Positions 16,784 through 25,330 of a DNA stretch of 64,000 bases are shown here, piece after piece. Numbering within the stretch: position 1 is the first letter of the stretch; every line of letters begins with the position of its first letter. This stretch comes from Chitinophagaceae bacterium IBVUCB2. GTDB taxonomy: Bacteria; Bacteroidota; Bacteroidia; Chitinophagales; Chitinophagaceae. Both the position numbers and the translations under genes were made by a program. The notes below the pieces were generated by a model. That model ran no database searches and was not told where the DNA came from. It saw only the letters and a list, made by a program, of their open reading frames with translations. Location: positions 806,001 through 870,000 of the forward strand of contig NFUV01000002.1 in NCBI GenBank assembly GCA_002127295.1, read 5' to 3'.

Positions 16784-19069
16784 ATGAATAGAATTTTACT
16801 CATAGTTAGCTTCCTGTTTGTTAGCAGTCTTCTTCATGCACAACGGGCTTTGCATGGTGAAGTAGTGGATGTAAACACAGGTGAACCTGTTGCTGGAGCT
16901 ACTGTTTCTACCAGCGACTCTATCCGTTCAGTTTTATGTAATGAAAAGGGAAAGTTTTCTATTCAACTTTCTGAATCAGGTTTTTTACGAATTACAGCAA
17001 TAGGATACGAAAGTAAACTGGTGGCAGCGGGCAATAAAGAACATCTCGTTGTTTTACTGGTATCTGCACAAAAAGAATTAGATGCCGTAGTGGTAACCGG
17101 TACAATGAAACCTGTAAAGAAATTAGAAAGCCCCGTAGCAGTAGAAGTTTATACACCACAATTTTTTAAGAAAAATCCAACGCCAAGTATTTTTGAATCA
17201 TTACAAAATATAAATGGTGTTCGTCCGCAATTAAATTGCAGCGTATGCAATACCGGTGATATTCATATCAACGGATTAGAGGGACCTTATACCATGATTA
17301 CAATTGATGGCATGCCAATCGTAAGCAGCCTTGCTTCGGTATATGGATTGTTTGGAATACCCACACAATTGATAGATAGGGTAGAGATTGTAAAAGGGCC
17401 CGCATCTGGCTTGTATGGTTCAGAGGCAATTGGAGGCTTAATTAATATTATCACTAAATCTCCTGATAAAGCCCCACTATTTACCGCCAATTTTATGACC
17501 ACTAACTGGCTGGAGCATAACCTTGATTTGGGTGTTAAAATTAAAGTTGGGAAAAGAGCTACTTCACTGCTGGGAGTAAACTATTATAATTACCAGCATC
17601 CAATTGATAAAAATGCAGACCAGTTTACAGATGTTACCTTACAACATCGTATTTCAGTTTTCAATAAATTAAGTTTTGCAAGAAAGAATAACCGGGTGGC
17701 CACGATAGCAGGCCGCTATTTTTATGAAAATCGTTGGGGTGGCGAAATGCGATATAATAAAAGCTTTCGTGGTACTGATAGTGTATATGGCGAAAGTATT
17801 TACACCAATCGCTGGGAGTTGATTGGTAATTACCAGTTACCGGTAAAAGAAAAAATATTTTTCTCTTTTTCAGCTACCGGACATAACCAGGATTCGTATT
17901 ACGGAACAATTCCTTACCTCGGCAAACAACGAATTATTTTTAACCAGTTTACCTGGGATAAGCAGGCAGGTGCATCGCATAGTCTTTTAATCGGCACAGC
18001 AGCCCGTTATAATTTTTATGATGATAATTCTACTGCTACTTCTGATACTTTAACCGGTGCGAACAAACCTGATAAATATATTTTGCCCGGCATTTTTGTA
18101 CAGGATGAATGGAAACTGCATAAGAAACATTTATTGCTGCTTGGTTTGCGATACGATTACCACCCTGTACATAAAGGCATCATCACACCAAGAGTAGCCT
18201 GGAAATGGATCTTACCTGCTAAACAAGTGTTGCGATTGAATGCTGGTACAGGTTTTCGGGTAGTAAGTTTGTTTACCGAAGAACATGCTGCATTAACCGG
18301 AGCAAGAGCTGTGGAAATTAAGGAATCACTCAACCCTGAAAAGAGTTTTAATGTAAATCTCAATTATTCGAAATATTTTAAATGGAATAATACTGCATTT
18401 AATATTGATGCTTCAGCCTGGTACTCCTATTTCAACAACCAGATCATTCCTGATTACGACACAGACCCCAATAAAATTATTTATAAAAATCTTTCGGGTT
18501 ATGCAGCCTCAAAAGGAGTTACGCTTAATGCTGAGTTGAATATAGGGCATCGCTTTAAAAGTTTAGTTGGAGTAACGTTACAGGATGTAGCGAAGTTTGA
18601 AAAAGATGATGCCGGCAAAAAAATAAAACAAGAGCCAGTACTGACAGAAAGGTGGAGCGGTACATGGGCCCTTACGTATTCATTTCCCGCTGTTGGTTTA
18701 ACGATTGATTACACGGGTAATATTTATGGCCCTATGCGATTACCACTTTTATCGGCACTTGACCCAAGACCTGCTTATTCTCCTGTATGGAGTATTCAAA
18801 ATATACAATTAACAAAATTGATCAACCCGAAAATTGAATTGTTTGGGGGTATAAAAAATTTATTGAACTGGACGCCGGCAAAGAACACTCCATTCATCAT
18901 TGCCCGTTCGCATGACCCGTTTGATAAACAAGTGCAATATGGTACAGATGGAAAAATTCTGCCTACTGCGGATAATCCTTATGCACTTAGTTTTGATCCA
19001 TCGTATGTGTATGCACCCAACCAGGGTATACGATTCTTTGCGGGGATAAGATTTACATTGAAGAAATAA
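16784..19069 (+). CDS. TonB-dependent receptor, probably metal-related
   Basis: A 761-residue outer-membrane active transporter. Signal peptide 1-19, a CarboxypepD-regulatory-like domain (about 22-95), a VVVTG TonB-box-like segment near 103-107, the plug domain (about 113-225) and a 22-strand barrel ending in an aromatic-basic FTLKK. The plug contains CSVC at 152-155 followed by GDIHINGLEGPYT; this Cys pair in the plug is a feature of receptors found with HYC_CC_PP and HMA genes and may contact a metal. Substrate is inferred to be copper or a chelate, not shown. Expression probably depends on the operator at 16734. Stop abuts the stop of the convergent next gene with no spacer. Confidence 0.9.
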   Translation: MNRILLIVSFLFVSSLLHAQRALHGEVVDVNTGEPVAGATVSTSDSIRSVLCNEKGKFSIQLSESGFLRITAIGYESKLVAAGNKEHLVVLLVSAQKELDAVVVTGTMKPVKKLESPVAVEVYTPQFFKKNPTPSIFESLQNINGVRPQLNCSVCNTGDIHINGLEGPYTMITIDGMPIVSSLASVYGLFGIPTQLIDRVEIVKGPASGLYGSEAIGGLINIITKSPDKAPLFTANFMTTNWLEHNLDLGVKIKVGKRATSLLGVNYYNYQHPIDKNADQFTDVTLQHRISVFNKLSFARKNNRVATIAGRYFYENRWGGEMRYNKSFRGTDSVYGESIYTNRWELIGNYQLPVKEKIFFSFSATGHNQDSYYGTIPYLGKQRIIFNQFTWDKQAGASHSLLIGTAARYNFYDDNSTATSDTLTGANKPDKYILPGIFVQDEWKLHKKHLLLLGLRYDYHPVHKGIITPRVAWKWILPAKQVLRLNAGTGFRVVSLFTEEHAALTGARAVEIKESLNPEKSFNVNLNYSKYFKWNNTAFNIDASAWYSYFNNQIIPDYDTDPNKIIYKNLSGYAASKGVTLNAELNIGHRFKSLVGVTLQDVAKFEKDDAGKKIKQEPVLTERWSGTWALTYSFPAVGLTIDYTGNIYGPMRLPLLSALDPRPAYSPVWSIQNIQLTKLINPKIELFGGIKNLLNWTPAKNTPFIIARSHDPFDKQVQYGTDGKILPTADNPYALSFDPSYVYAPNQGIRFFAGIRFTLKK

Positions 19070-19831
19070 TTATTGTTTTCCTCTTCGTCTTCCCAGTAAT
19101 AATTTAATAACTCTTTGATTGGAATTTTCTGTAAGTCCAAATAAAAAACCACCTTGTACCTCCCACATAGGGTGAGTGTAAATATCTATTATCGGGCCCA
19201 TTAAATGTTCCTGCATATTGCCGGGTAAAATATTTTTAAATGTACCAAGACCACCGTAGTATTCAAAACCCACACCTACTTTTTTGTTGATGGTATAAAC
19301 AGTTTTGAATTGTGGTGAGATACCTGCTCCCTTTTCATTGCCGGTAAATACAAAATCAATATTAGGATTAAATGCAAAGTACCAGTTGCCAACTGTTTTA
19401 TCAATAATAGGTCTTAATTCTCCCTGCCAGGCAAAAGAGGTAGTATCATCGGGTCGGAAGAAACCAAATTCCATAGAAAGACTGGCACCTACTTTCCATT
19501 TCCAGGAATCAGGAACGGTAACCCTTGGTCTTATCTGGTTCCCTAAATATTGAAAACCTCCTCCTTTGGGGGCAAAGCCAACAAAAGTGTAAAAACCGAT
19601 CTCAAAGTTTTTTCCGAAACCATGGGTTATTTCCAATGTTTCGTTGGTCCATTTTGCTGTTTGCGGATCGGCAAGCAGTTTGCTCCCTTTAAAAGTATAA
19701 TTGGAGTGCAATTCAAAAATTGTCCACTTATGCTGAATAGTTGGAGAAGCATATACCTGTATTTCATTATCCGCCTGTGCTGAAGAAATAAAAGGGCTGA
19801 GCAACAACAGTATAAAAAAGTAATTTCTCAT
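19070..19831 (-). CDS. Outer-membrane beta-barrel protein, unknown family
   Basis: A 253-residue protein with a clear signal peptide (1-18, FISSAQ). The mature part reads as a barrel of about ten strands (for example FEIGFYTFVGFAP, VGVGFEYYGGLG, EVQGGFLFGLT), with a basic RRRGKQ end. A conserved HKWTIFELHSNYTF segment after the signal resembles uncharacterised Bacteroidota outer-membrane proteins. It is convergent with the TonB receptor, stop against stop, without room for a dedicated terminator. Confidence 0.75.
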   Translation of the reverse strand: MRNYFFILLLLSPFISSAQADNEIQVYASPTIQHKWTIFELHSNYTFKGSKLLADPQTAKWTNETLEITHGFGKNFEIGFYTFVGFAPKGGGFQYLGNQIRPRVTVPDSWKWKVGASLSMEFGFFRPDDTTSFAWQGELRPIIDKTVGNWYFAFNPNIDFVFTGNEKGAGISPQFKTVYTINKKVGVGFEYYGGLGTFKNILPGNMQEHLMGPIIDIYTHPMWEVQGGFLFGLTENSNQRVIKLLLGRRRGKQ

Positions 19832-19931
19832 TGGCAGCTTTTAAAGTGTAATCTTATATGTATTTACGGGTAAAAACAAATTTTTTTCTTCTCCTTCACC
19901 CAGTAGATTTGCCTCCCCAAACAAATAACCT

Positions 19932-22184
19932 ATGGAGCTTAAATACTCGCAAAAGATAGCGGCAGAATTAAACGTTAGCCTGAAACAAGTTAGCAGCATT
20001 TACGAATTACATACAGAAGGTTCTACCATTCCTTTTATTGCCCGTTACCGGAAAGAAGCAACTGGTAATTTGGATGAAGTTGTTATCGGCAATGTAATTG
20101 ACCAGGTGAAATATTTTAGTGAGTTGGAGAAAAGAAAAGAAACCGTTTTAAAAACAATAGAGGAGGCTGGAAAACTTACACCTGAACTAAAGCAACGTAT
20201 TGATAATTGTGTAAGTGCAACGGAACTGGAAGATATTTACCTGCCCTATAAACCAAAACGAAAAACCAAGGCTACCGGTGCTATAGAAAAAGGATTGGAG
20301 CCCTTAGCTAAAACTTTGTTTGAACAAGGCAATACAAACCCTGAAGAGGAAGCTGCAAAATATATAACCGACCAGGTAAAAGATATTGCAGAAGCTTTGC
20401 AAGGCGCAAGGGATATAATGGCAGAGTGGATTTCGGAGAATGAAGTAGCAAGAAATACTATCCGAAAACTATTTACAGAAGAAGCAGTAGTTTCTTCAAG
20501 GGTTTTGACAACAAAAAAGGATGAAGAAGATGCTCAGAAATACCGGGATTATTTTGAATTTAAAGAACCATTGGCACAAAGTCCTTCGCACAGAATTTTA
20601 GCCATTCGCCGTGGTGAGAAAGAGGGGTTTCTTATCATGGATATAAATATTGAGAAAGAAGCTGCCGTAGAGGAACTTCAACGAAAATTCATCAGCACAT
20701 CAAATCCTTCATCACAGCAATTGAGATTGGCTATTGAAGATTCTTTTGCCCGTTTATTAAAACCATCTATCGAAACAGAATTCCGGATGCTGAGTAAAAC
20801 AAAAGCCGATGAAGAGGCAATACGGGTATTTGCAGAAAACCTTCGCCAGTTATTATTAGCATCACCCTTGGGAAGAAAAAGAATAATGGCGATTGACCCA
20901 GGATTTAGAACCGGCTGTAAAGTTGTTTGCCTCGATGAACATGGAGTGTTCTTAAAATACAATACCATTTTTCCCCATGCACCGCAAAACGATTGGAATG
21001 GGGCCACACAAATTATAAAAGAGCTGGTAGCCACTTTTGGTATTGAAGCGATTGGCTATGGTAATGGTACCGCCAGTAAAGAAACAGAACAATTGGTGCG
21101 AGGAATTGATTTTGGAAAACCAGTCGCTGTTTTTATGGTGAACGAAAGCGGTGCTTCCATTTATTCTGCCAGTGAAGTAGCAAGAGAAGAATTTCCCAAT
21201 GAAGATGTAACCGTTCGTGGGGCCATTAGTATTGGCAGACGATTATTAGATCCCTTAAGTGAATTAGTAAAAATAGATGCAAAGAGCATTGGCGTTGGGC
21301 AATACCAGCATGATGTGAATCAGAACCGCTTGAAAGAAGCTCTCGACCAGACCGTAGAGAGTTGTGTAAACTATGTAGGTGTAGATGTAAATACGGCCAG
21401 CAAACATTTACTGATGTATGTATCGGGATTAAGTGCCACCGTTGCTAAAAATGTAGTAGAGTACCGGACAAAAAATGGCGGATTTAAGAACCGGGAAGAA
21501 TTAAAAAAAGTATCCATGCTCGGGCCTAAGGCATTTGAGCAGTGTGCAGGTTTCTTACGCATTGTAAATGCAGCCAACCCCCTGGATAATTCTGCAGTGC
21601 ATCCGGAAAGTTATCATGTTGTAGAAGCTATGGCCAAGAAAGCGAACAGCAATGTGCCGGAGCTGATACAAAATGCGGAGATAAGAAAACAGATCAAAGC
21701 AAAAGATTTTGTGACTGAAACGATAGGGCAGTTTACTATTGAAGATATTTTAAAGGAATTGGAAAAGCCCGGCCGTGACCCCCGTTCTGCTATTGAAGAA
21801 TTTCGTTTTGCAGATGGCGTAAGTACCATGGCCGATCTGAAACCGGGTATGAAAGTGCCGGGTATTGTTACCAACATTACCAACTTCGGAGCTTTTGTAG
21901 ATGTAGGTGTTAAGCAGGATGGGCTGGTCCATATTTCTCATTTGGCCAATCGTTATATCAGTGATCCTAATGAAGCGGTAAAGCTTGGACAAAAAGTAAT
22001 GGCTACTGTGGTGGAAGTAGATATTTCAAGAAAGCGAATAGCCTTATCATTAAAAGATGCGCATGCAGAAAAACCGGAAGTAAGGAAGACAGAAAAGCCA
22101 GGTACTTTTAAGGCAAAGAAACCAGAACCCATGAATGCTTTCCAGGCAAAGTTGATGGAGTTGAAGAAAAATTTTAAGGAGTAG
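19932..22184 (+). CDS. tex: Tex-family RNA-binding transcription accessory protein
   Basis: A 750-residue Tex protein, full length for the family. It begins with the helical Tex N-terminal domain (STIPFIARYRKEATGNLDE, about 32-50), then a YqgF/RuvX-like RNase H fold domain (IMAIDPGFRTGCK near 318-330), helix-hairpin-helix motifs (about 495-560), and a C-terminal S1 RNA-binding domain (about 638-710, GIVTNITNFGAFVDVGV). The Lys-rich tail follows. Tex binds nucleic acid and influences transcription, with functions also in toxin regulation and RNA turnover. Single gene. Confidence 0.97.
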   Translation: MELKYSQKIAAELNVSLKQVSSIYELHTEGSTIPFIARYRKEATGNLDEVVIGNVIDQVKYFSELEKRKETVLKTIEEAGKLTPELKQRIDNCVSATELEDIYLPYKPKRKTKATGAIEKGLEPLAKTLFEQGNTNPEEEAAKYITDQVKDIAEALQGARDIMAEWISENEVARNTIRKLFTEEAVVSSRVLTTKKDEEDAQKYRDYFEFKEPLAQSPSHRILAIRRGEKEGFLIMDINIEKEAAVEELQRKFISTSNPSSQQLRLAIEDSFARLLKPSIETEFRMLSKTKADEEAIRVFAENLRQLLLASPLGRKRIMAIDPGFRTGCKVVCLDEHGVFLKYNTIFPHAPQNDWNGATQIIKELVATFGIEAIGYGNGTASKETEQLVRGIDFGKPVAVFMVNESGASIYSASEVAREEFPNEDVTVRGAISIGRRLLDPLSELVKIDAKSIGVGQYQHDVNQNRLKEALDQTVESCVNYVGVDVNTASKHLLMYVSGLSATVAKNVVEYRTKNGGFKNREELKKVSMLGPKAFEQCAGFLRIVNAANPLDNSAVHPESYHVVEAMAKKANSNVPELIQNAEIRKQIKAKDFVTETIGQFTIEDILKELEKPGRDPRSAIEEFRFADGVSTMADLKPGMKVPGIVTNITNFGAFVDVGVKQDGLVHISHLANRYISDPNEAVKLGQKVMATVVEVDISRKRIALSLKDAHAEKPEVRKTEKPGTFKAKKPEPMNAFQAKLMELKKNFKE

Positions 22185-22228
22185 TATTTTTGCTGGCTTA
22201 ACTGAGTTATATATTTATATTTAGTAAA

Positions 22229-22798
22229 ATGATCATAACTAATTTTACTCCATTTCCTGTTTTGCAAACAGAATCCTTAGTTTTAAGAAAACTCACTGCT
22301 GTTGACGCACCGGAAATTTTTCTATTACGGTCCGACAAGCGGGTTAATACATTTCTTGATCGTCCAATCCTTGCCGATATCGAAGGAGCTCATCAATTCA
22401 TAACTAAAATCGAAAATTTCATTGCAACTAAGGAATCATTGTATTGGGCTATTACTTTAAAAGGTAATGAGACTTTGATTGGCACTATTTGTATCTGGAA
22501 TATTGAAAAGCAAAAAGCACAAGCAGAAATTGGTTATGAGTTGCTTCCTGATTTTCAAGGCAAAGGTTTCATGAATGAAGCAATAGGGAAAGTAATAGAA
22601 TTTGCATTTGAAGAAATGAAGTTGTCAGTTATTACTGCCTTAACGAAAACCGAAAACCAATCTTCCGTAAATGTTTTGTTGAAGAATAACTTTCAATTGG
22701 ATAGTGGCTATGAGTTTGTAAGTAAAGAAGATGCAGAGGAGTTGGATGTTTATTATCTTCTTTCATCAGCATCTTGTACTGGCCATTCAAGTATATAG
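22229..22798 (+). CDS. RimJ/RimL-type GNAT acetyltransferase
   Basis: A 189-residue acetyltransferase. The N-terminus TESLVLRKLTAVDAPEIF is typical of the RimJ/RimL protein- and small-molecule N-acetyltransferases, and the CoA loop YELLPDFQGKGFMNEA lies near 106-121. A C-terminal NVLLKNNFQ segment is the usual motif B. Substrate unknown. Its last 46 bp overlap the convergent small membrane ORF. Confidence 0.92.
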   Translation: MIITNFTPFPVLQTESLVLRKLTAVDAPEIFLLRSDKRVNTFLDRPILADIEGAHQFITKIENFIATKESLYWAITLKGNETLIGTICIWNIEKQKAQAEIGYELLPDFQGKGFMNEAIGKVIEFAFEEMKLSVITALTKTENQSSVNVLLKNNFQLDSGYEFVSKEDAEELDVYYLLSSASCTGHSSI

Positions 22799-22950
22799 GG
22801 AAACATTCCACAAATGGCCCAAAGTTTTGATGGATTATTCAGCCTAATTATTTTTTCTTCTTTCAGCGTCCTGAAATAGTGACTAGCAATAATTAATATC
22901 AAAAGGGCTGAAATTAATACACCAAATCGTATTGAATACTTCCTAATCAT
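22753..22950 (-). CDS. Possible small membrane protein after the XRE/DUF2975 pair
   Basis: A 65-residue frame starting 20 bp after the XRE stop, same strand. Residues 8-28 (RFGVLISALLILIIASHYF) are a transmembrane helix with a positively charged N-terminus. The rest is soluble. It overlaps the 3' end of the convergent GNAT gene by 46 bp. The spacing suggests an operon with the two upstream genes, but there is no homology-based support, and it could be spurious. Confidence 0.5.
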   Translation of the reverse strand: MIRKYSIRFGVLISALLILIIASHYFRTLKEEKIIRLNNPSKLWAICGMFPYILEWPVQDADERR

Positions 22951-22970
22951 ATATTATTCAGCGTCGACAA

Positions 22971-23174
22971 TTACTCAACATATTCCAAAATATCTCCGGG
23001 TTGACAATTCAGCACTTTGCAAATTGCTTCGAGTGTACTAAAGCGTACTGCTTTTGCTTTGCCAGTTTTTAGTATTGATAGGTTCGCCAGTGTTAAATCA
23101 ACTTTCTCCGAAAGCTCATTCAACGACATTTTTCTTTTGGCCATCATGACGTCTAAGTTTACTACTATCGGCAT
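22971..23174 (-). CDS. XRE-family HTH transcriptional regulator
   Basis: A 67-residue single-domain Cro/CI-type HTH protein: MSLNELSEKVDLTLANLSILKTGKAKAVRF holds the helix-turn-helix, and the ending CKVLNCQPGDILEYVE is typical of the small regulators paired with DUF2975 proteins. It lies 3 bp downstream of the DUF2975 gene, so the two are translationally linked and the regulator probably controls its own operon, possibly through the membrane partner. Confidence 0.93.
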   Translation of the reverse strand: MPIVVNLDVMMAKRKMSLNELSEKVDLTLANLSILKTGKAKAVRFSTLEAICKVLNCQPGDILEYVE

Positions 23175-23177
23175 AGG

Positions 23178-23726
23178 TTATACAGTTAATTCGTTTTCAG
23201 ATTGGATTTCGATGCCTCTTTTAAAGATCTGTGCAATAATAAAAAGTGTGACACTCATAAAAAACCACACATCAGCTCCACCCAGACGCAAACCTTCGGT
23301 ATCGGGCATAGGCACTCCTTGTTTTACTAACCACCCGGTGTATTTAACTCCCCATGCAGTAAAAAAACCGATAGCAAAAGTCAGGCAGGATATAGTAATA
23401 ATGAAACGTCTTACTTCATTGCTGAATGGCTGTGAGAGATTCAGTTTTTTATCGTTCAAAATTTTTACGATTAGGTAAAACATACATGCTTTCAATACAG
23501 CTGTAATACTTATGAGTAATGTTACTACCAAAAAATGAATCCGGTCATATTCATAAAGGGCCGACAAATCATTTCCCACCCAATAGGTTTTTGCATTGTA
23601 TGAGTTTATCACCAACGTATAAAAGGCGCTGAATATAGAACCTCCGGCTTCAATGCATACACCAATAAAGATTAACCAGGCAAGTACTTGCAGTACTTTT
23701 AGAATCTGCTTTGTGCTTATTTTCAT
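23178..23726 (-). CDS. DUF2975 membrane protein
   Basis: The protein is 182 residues from the ATG at 23726; a frame nine codons longer begins in the AT-rich promoter region and is less likely. Four transmembrane helices lie near 10-33, 62-82, 103-128 and 150-170. The layout and the immediately following XRE gene fit the DUF2975 family, a membrane/regulator pair widespread in Firmicutes and Bacteroidota with no known signal. Confidence 0.85.
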   Translation of the reverse strand: MKISTKQILKVLQVLAWLIFIGVCIEAGGSIFSAFYTLVINSYNAKTYWVGNDLSALYEYDRIHFLVVTLLISITAVLKACMFYLIVKILNDKKLNLSQPFSNEVRRFIITISCLTFAIGFFTAWGVKYTGWLVKQGVPMPDTEGLRLGGADVWFFMSVTLFIIAQIFKRGIEIQSENELTV

Positions 23727-23894
23727 CAATTGTAATTTTAAATGACAAAGCAAATATAGATAAATATTTATTGATAAACAATAAAAATATATTTAATTTA
23801 GATAAATTATAGAATTCTGAGAAATGAACAGATTTGTAGATGGTTGGAAATTATGGCTTTAGCTGAATGAAAACCGTCAATTATTTCTCAACTA

Positions 23895-24419
23895 TTATTT
23901 CTCATTTTTAATACTGGTATTAATAAATGCCCTTGTTTTTACTTCTTTCAACTGGGCATATTTTTTCCGGTCTTGATTGGCTTCTTCAGCAATTTCGAAT
24001 TTCATTATTTGGTATTGAATTCTTGCCGCTTCATTTTTCAGGAGGTGATCCCTGAATAGAATATGTTTTTGTAATTCTTCGCTATGTGCCGGGCAAACGT
24101 ATAAATGATGCGAAATTGAATCCAGTACTTTATATTTATTGGTTGTGCTATTTCTCTTAAAAACTTCCCGATCAGGTATTCCCTGGTTTCCATTGTGATG
24201 GTACCCGATCTTTTCTAGCCCTGATTTTATTTTTTCGAAATCATCTGGGAGATAATACGCAATATCTATATCGATTATTGGTTTAGCTGCCAGGTCCGGA
24301 ATGGAAGTACTGCCGATATGTTCTATGGAAATTTTAAAACCAACAAGGGCCTCTTTAAGTATGCTGCTTATCGAAGTGAAATCATCCTTCCAGCTTTTTT
24401 TGTATGGTTGAATTAACAT
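23895..24419 (-). CDS. GrpB-family (UPF0157) nucleotidyltransferase-like protein
   Basis: A 174-residue GrpB-type protein. HIGSTSIP (34-41) and KPIIDIDI (46-53) form the nucleotidyltransferase-fold active site (GS and DxD motifs), and a GYHHNGNQGIPDREVFKR segment follows. The family is related to dephospho-CoA kinase fusions and to antibiotic-type nucleotidyltransferases but has no confirmed reaction. Single gene. Confidence 0.92.
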   Translation of the reverse strand: MLIQPYKKSWKDDFTSISSILKEALVGFKISIEHIGSTSIPDLAAKPIIDIDIAYYLPDDFEKIKSGLEKIGYHHNGNQGIPDREVFKRNSTTNKYKVLDSISHHLYVCPAHSEELQKHILFRDHLLKNEAARIQYQIMKFEIAEEANQDRKKYAQLKEVKTRAFINTSIKNEK

Positions 24420-24499
24420 TTACCCAGATTCAAATGCTATAAGTAGTAATACCTACCTCAGCAATAAATAATAGTATGAAGTTTAATTTTCTTTGCCAA

Positions 24500-24814
24500 T
24501 CATTTATAATCTTCTCTCACAGGGTTAAACACATCTATCACTTTACAATCTGTAATAGCGACAGCGCTATGCGGCACATTAGAAGGTATAACATAATACA
24601 TTCCTGCAGTAAGTGGGCAATATTCGCTGCCGATGGTCATGTCTAATTGGCCTACCAGTATATATGTTATTTGTTCATGCGGATGATGATGTAAAGGCAG
24701 ATTACTTCCGGCTTTTATTTCTACTAAACCCAATGTCATGTTTGTTCCATGTGCATAATAGCCGGTAAGACCAGGCGCAAGATCTTTTGCTTTTATATCT
24801 TTTATCTTTTGCAT
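24500..24814 (-). CDS. Small cupin-domain protein
   Basis: A 104-residue single cupin. HHHPHEQITYILVG (42-55) provides the first cupin motif with metal-binding His and Glu, and PSNVPHSAVA (about 78-87) provides the second. Such proteins are dioxygenases, isomerases or binding proteins; no substrate can be inferred. It starts 14 bp after the stop of the DUF2214 gene on the same strand, probably cotranscribed. Confidence 0.9.
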   Translation of the reverse strand: MQKIKDIKAKDLAPGLTGYYAHGTNMTLGLVEIKAGSNLPLHHHPHEQITYILVGQLDMTIGSEYCPLTAGMYYVIPSNVPHSAVAITDCKVIDVFNPVREDYK

Positions 24815-24828
24815 TGCTGAAATTTTAA

Positions 24829-25272
24829 TTAAGCATAACCAATACCTCTTGCCATTAATCCCGCCAGAAACGGTATGATAAGCAGCAGTAATAATTCAAA
24901 GCGAAGTGTCCAGGCAATTTTTGCCGGAATTACAATTACTTCTTCAGGATTTCCTTTACGTTGTTTTATAAAAAATACAGTAGGGTAAATAGAGGAGATA
25001 CCGAGAAGAGCAAATAAACCGAGTTTCAGTTGAAAGACCCAATTCTGGTTATAATAGATTGCGGGTTTTCCATAGCTTCCCCACCAGAGCATAAGACCCA
25101 CCGCTAATAAAGTCAACGCTGCCAGGCCATATACGGCATCAATTTTTGCCAATTTACTTATTTCAGATCGGGTCATTGTTTTCTTCAACAGCAAATGTTC
25201 TGCAACGAGGCTACCCACTATCGTAAATATGCTGATGAAATGTATATAGCGGAGAAAAATTTCTGTTGTCAT
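24829..25272 (-). CDS. DUF2214-family membrane protein
   Basis: A 147-residue protein with four transmembrane helices (about 5-23, 46-66, 83-103, 124-143). The RYIHFISIFTIVGSLVAEH start and GLMLWWGSYGKP loop resemble the DUF2214 family; conserved His at 11 and 25 could bind heme or metal, which I infer only from their position in the helix. Upstream of the cupin gene in the same transcript. Confidence 0.75.
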   Translation of the reverse strand: MTTEIFLRYIHFISIFTIVGSLVAEHLLLKKTMTRSEISKLAKIDAVYGLAALTLLAVGLMLWWGSYGKPAIYYNQNWVFQLKLGLFALLGISSIYPTVFFIKQRKGNPEEVIVIPAKIAWTLRFELLLLLIIPFLAGLMARGIGYA

Positions 25273-25330
25273 GTTTAATAGTGCATCAATTGTGGTGACT
25301 GTTTTATTTATTCTTCATTATTCATTATCA

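Noticed and set aside
25287-25295. CAATTGTGG shared with the palindrome at 29212
   Set aside because: Only half of the palindrome is present and it lies 15 bp before another gene; nine bases recur easily by chance.
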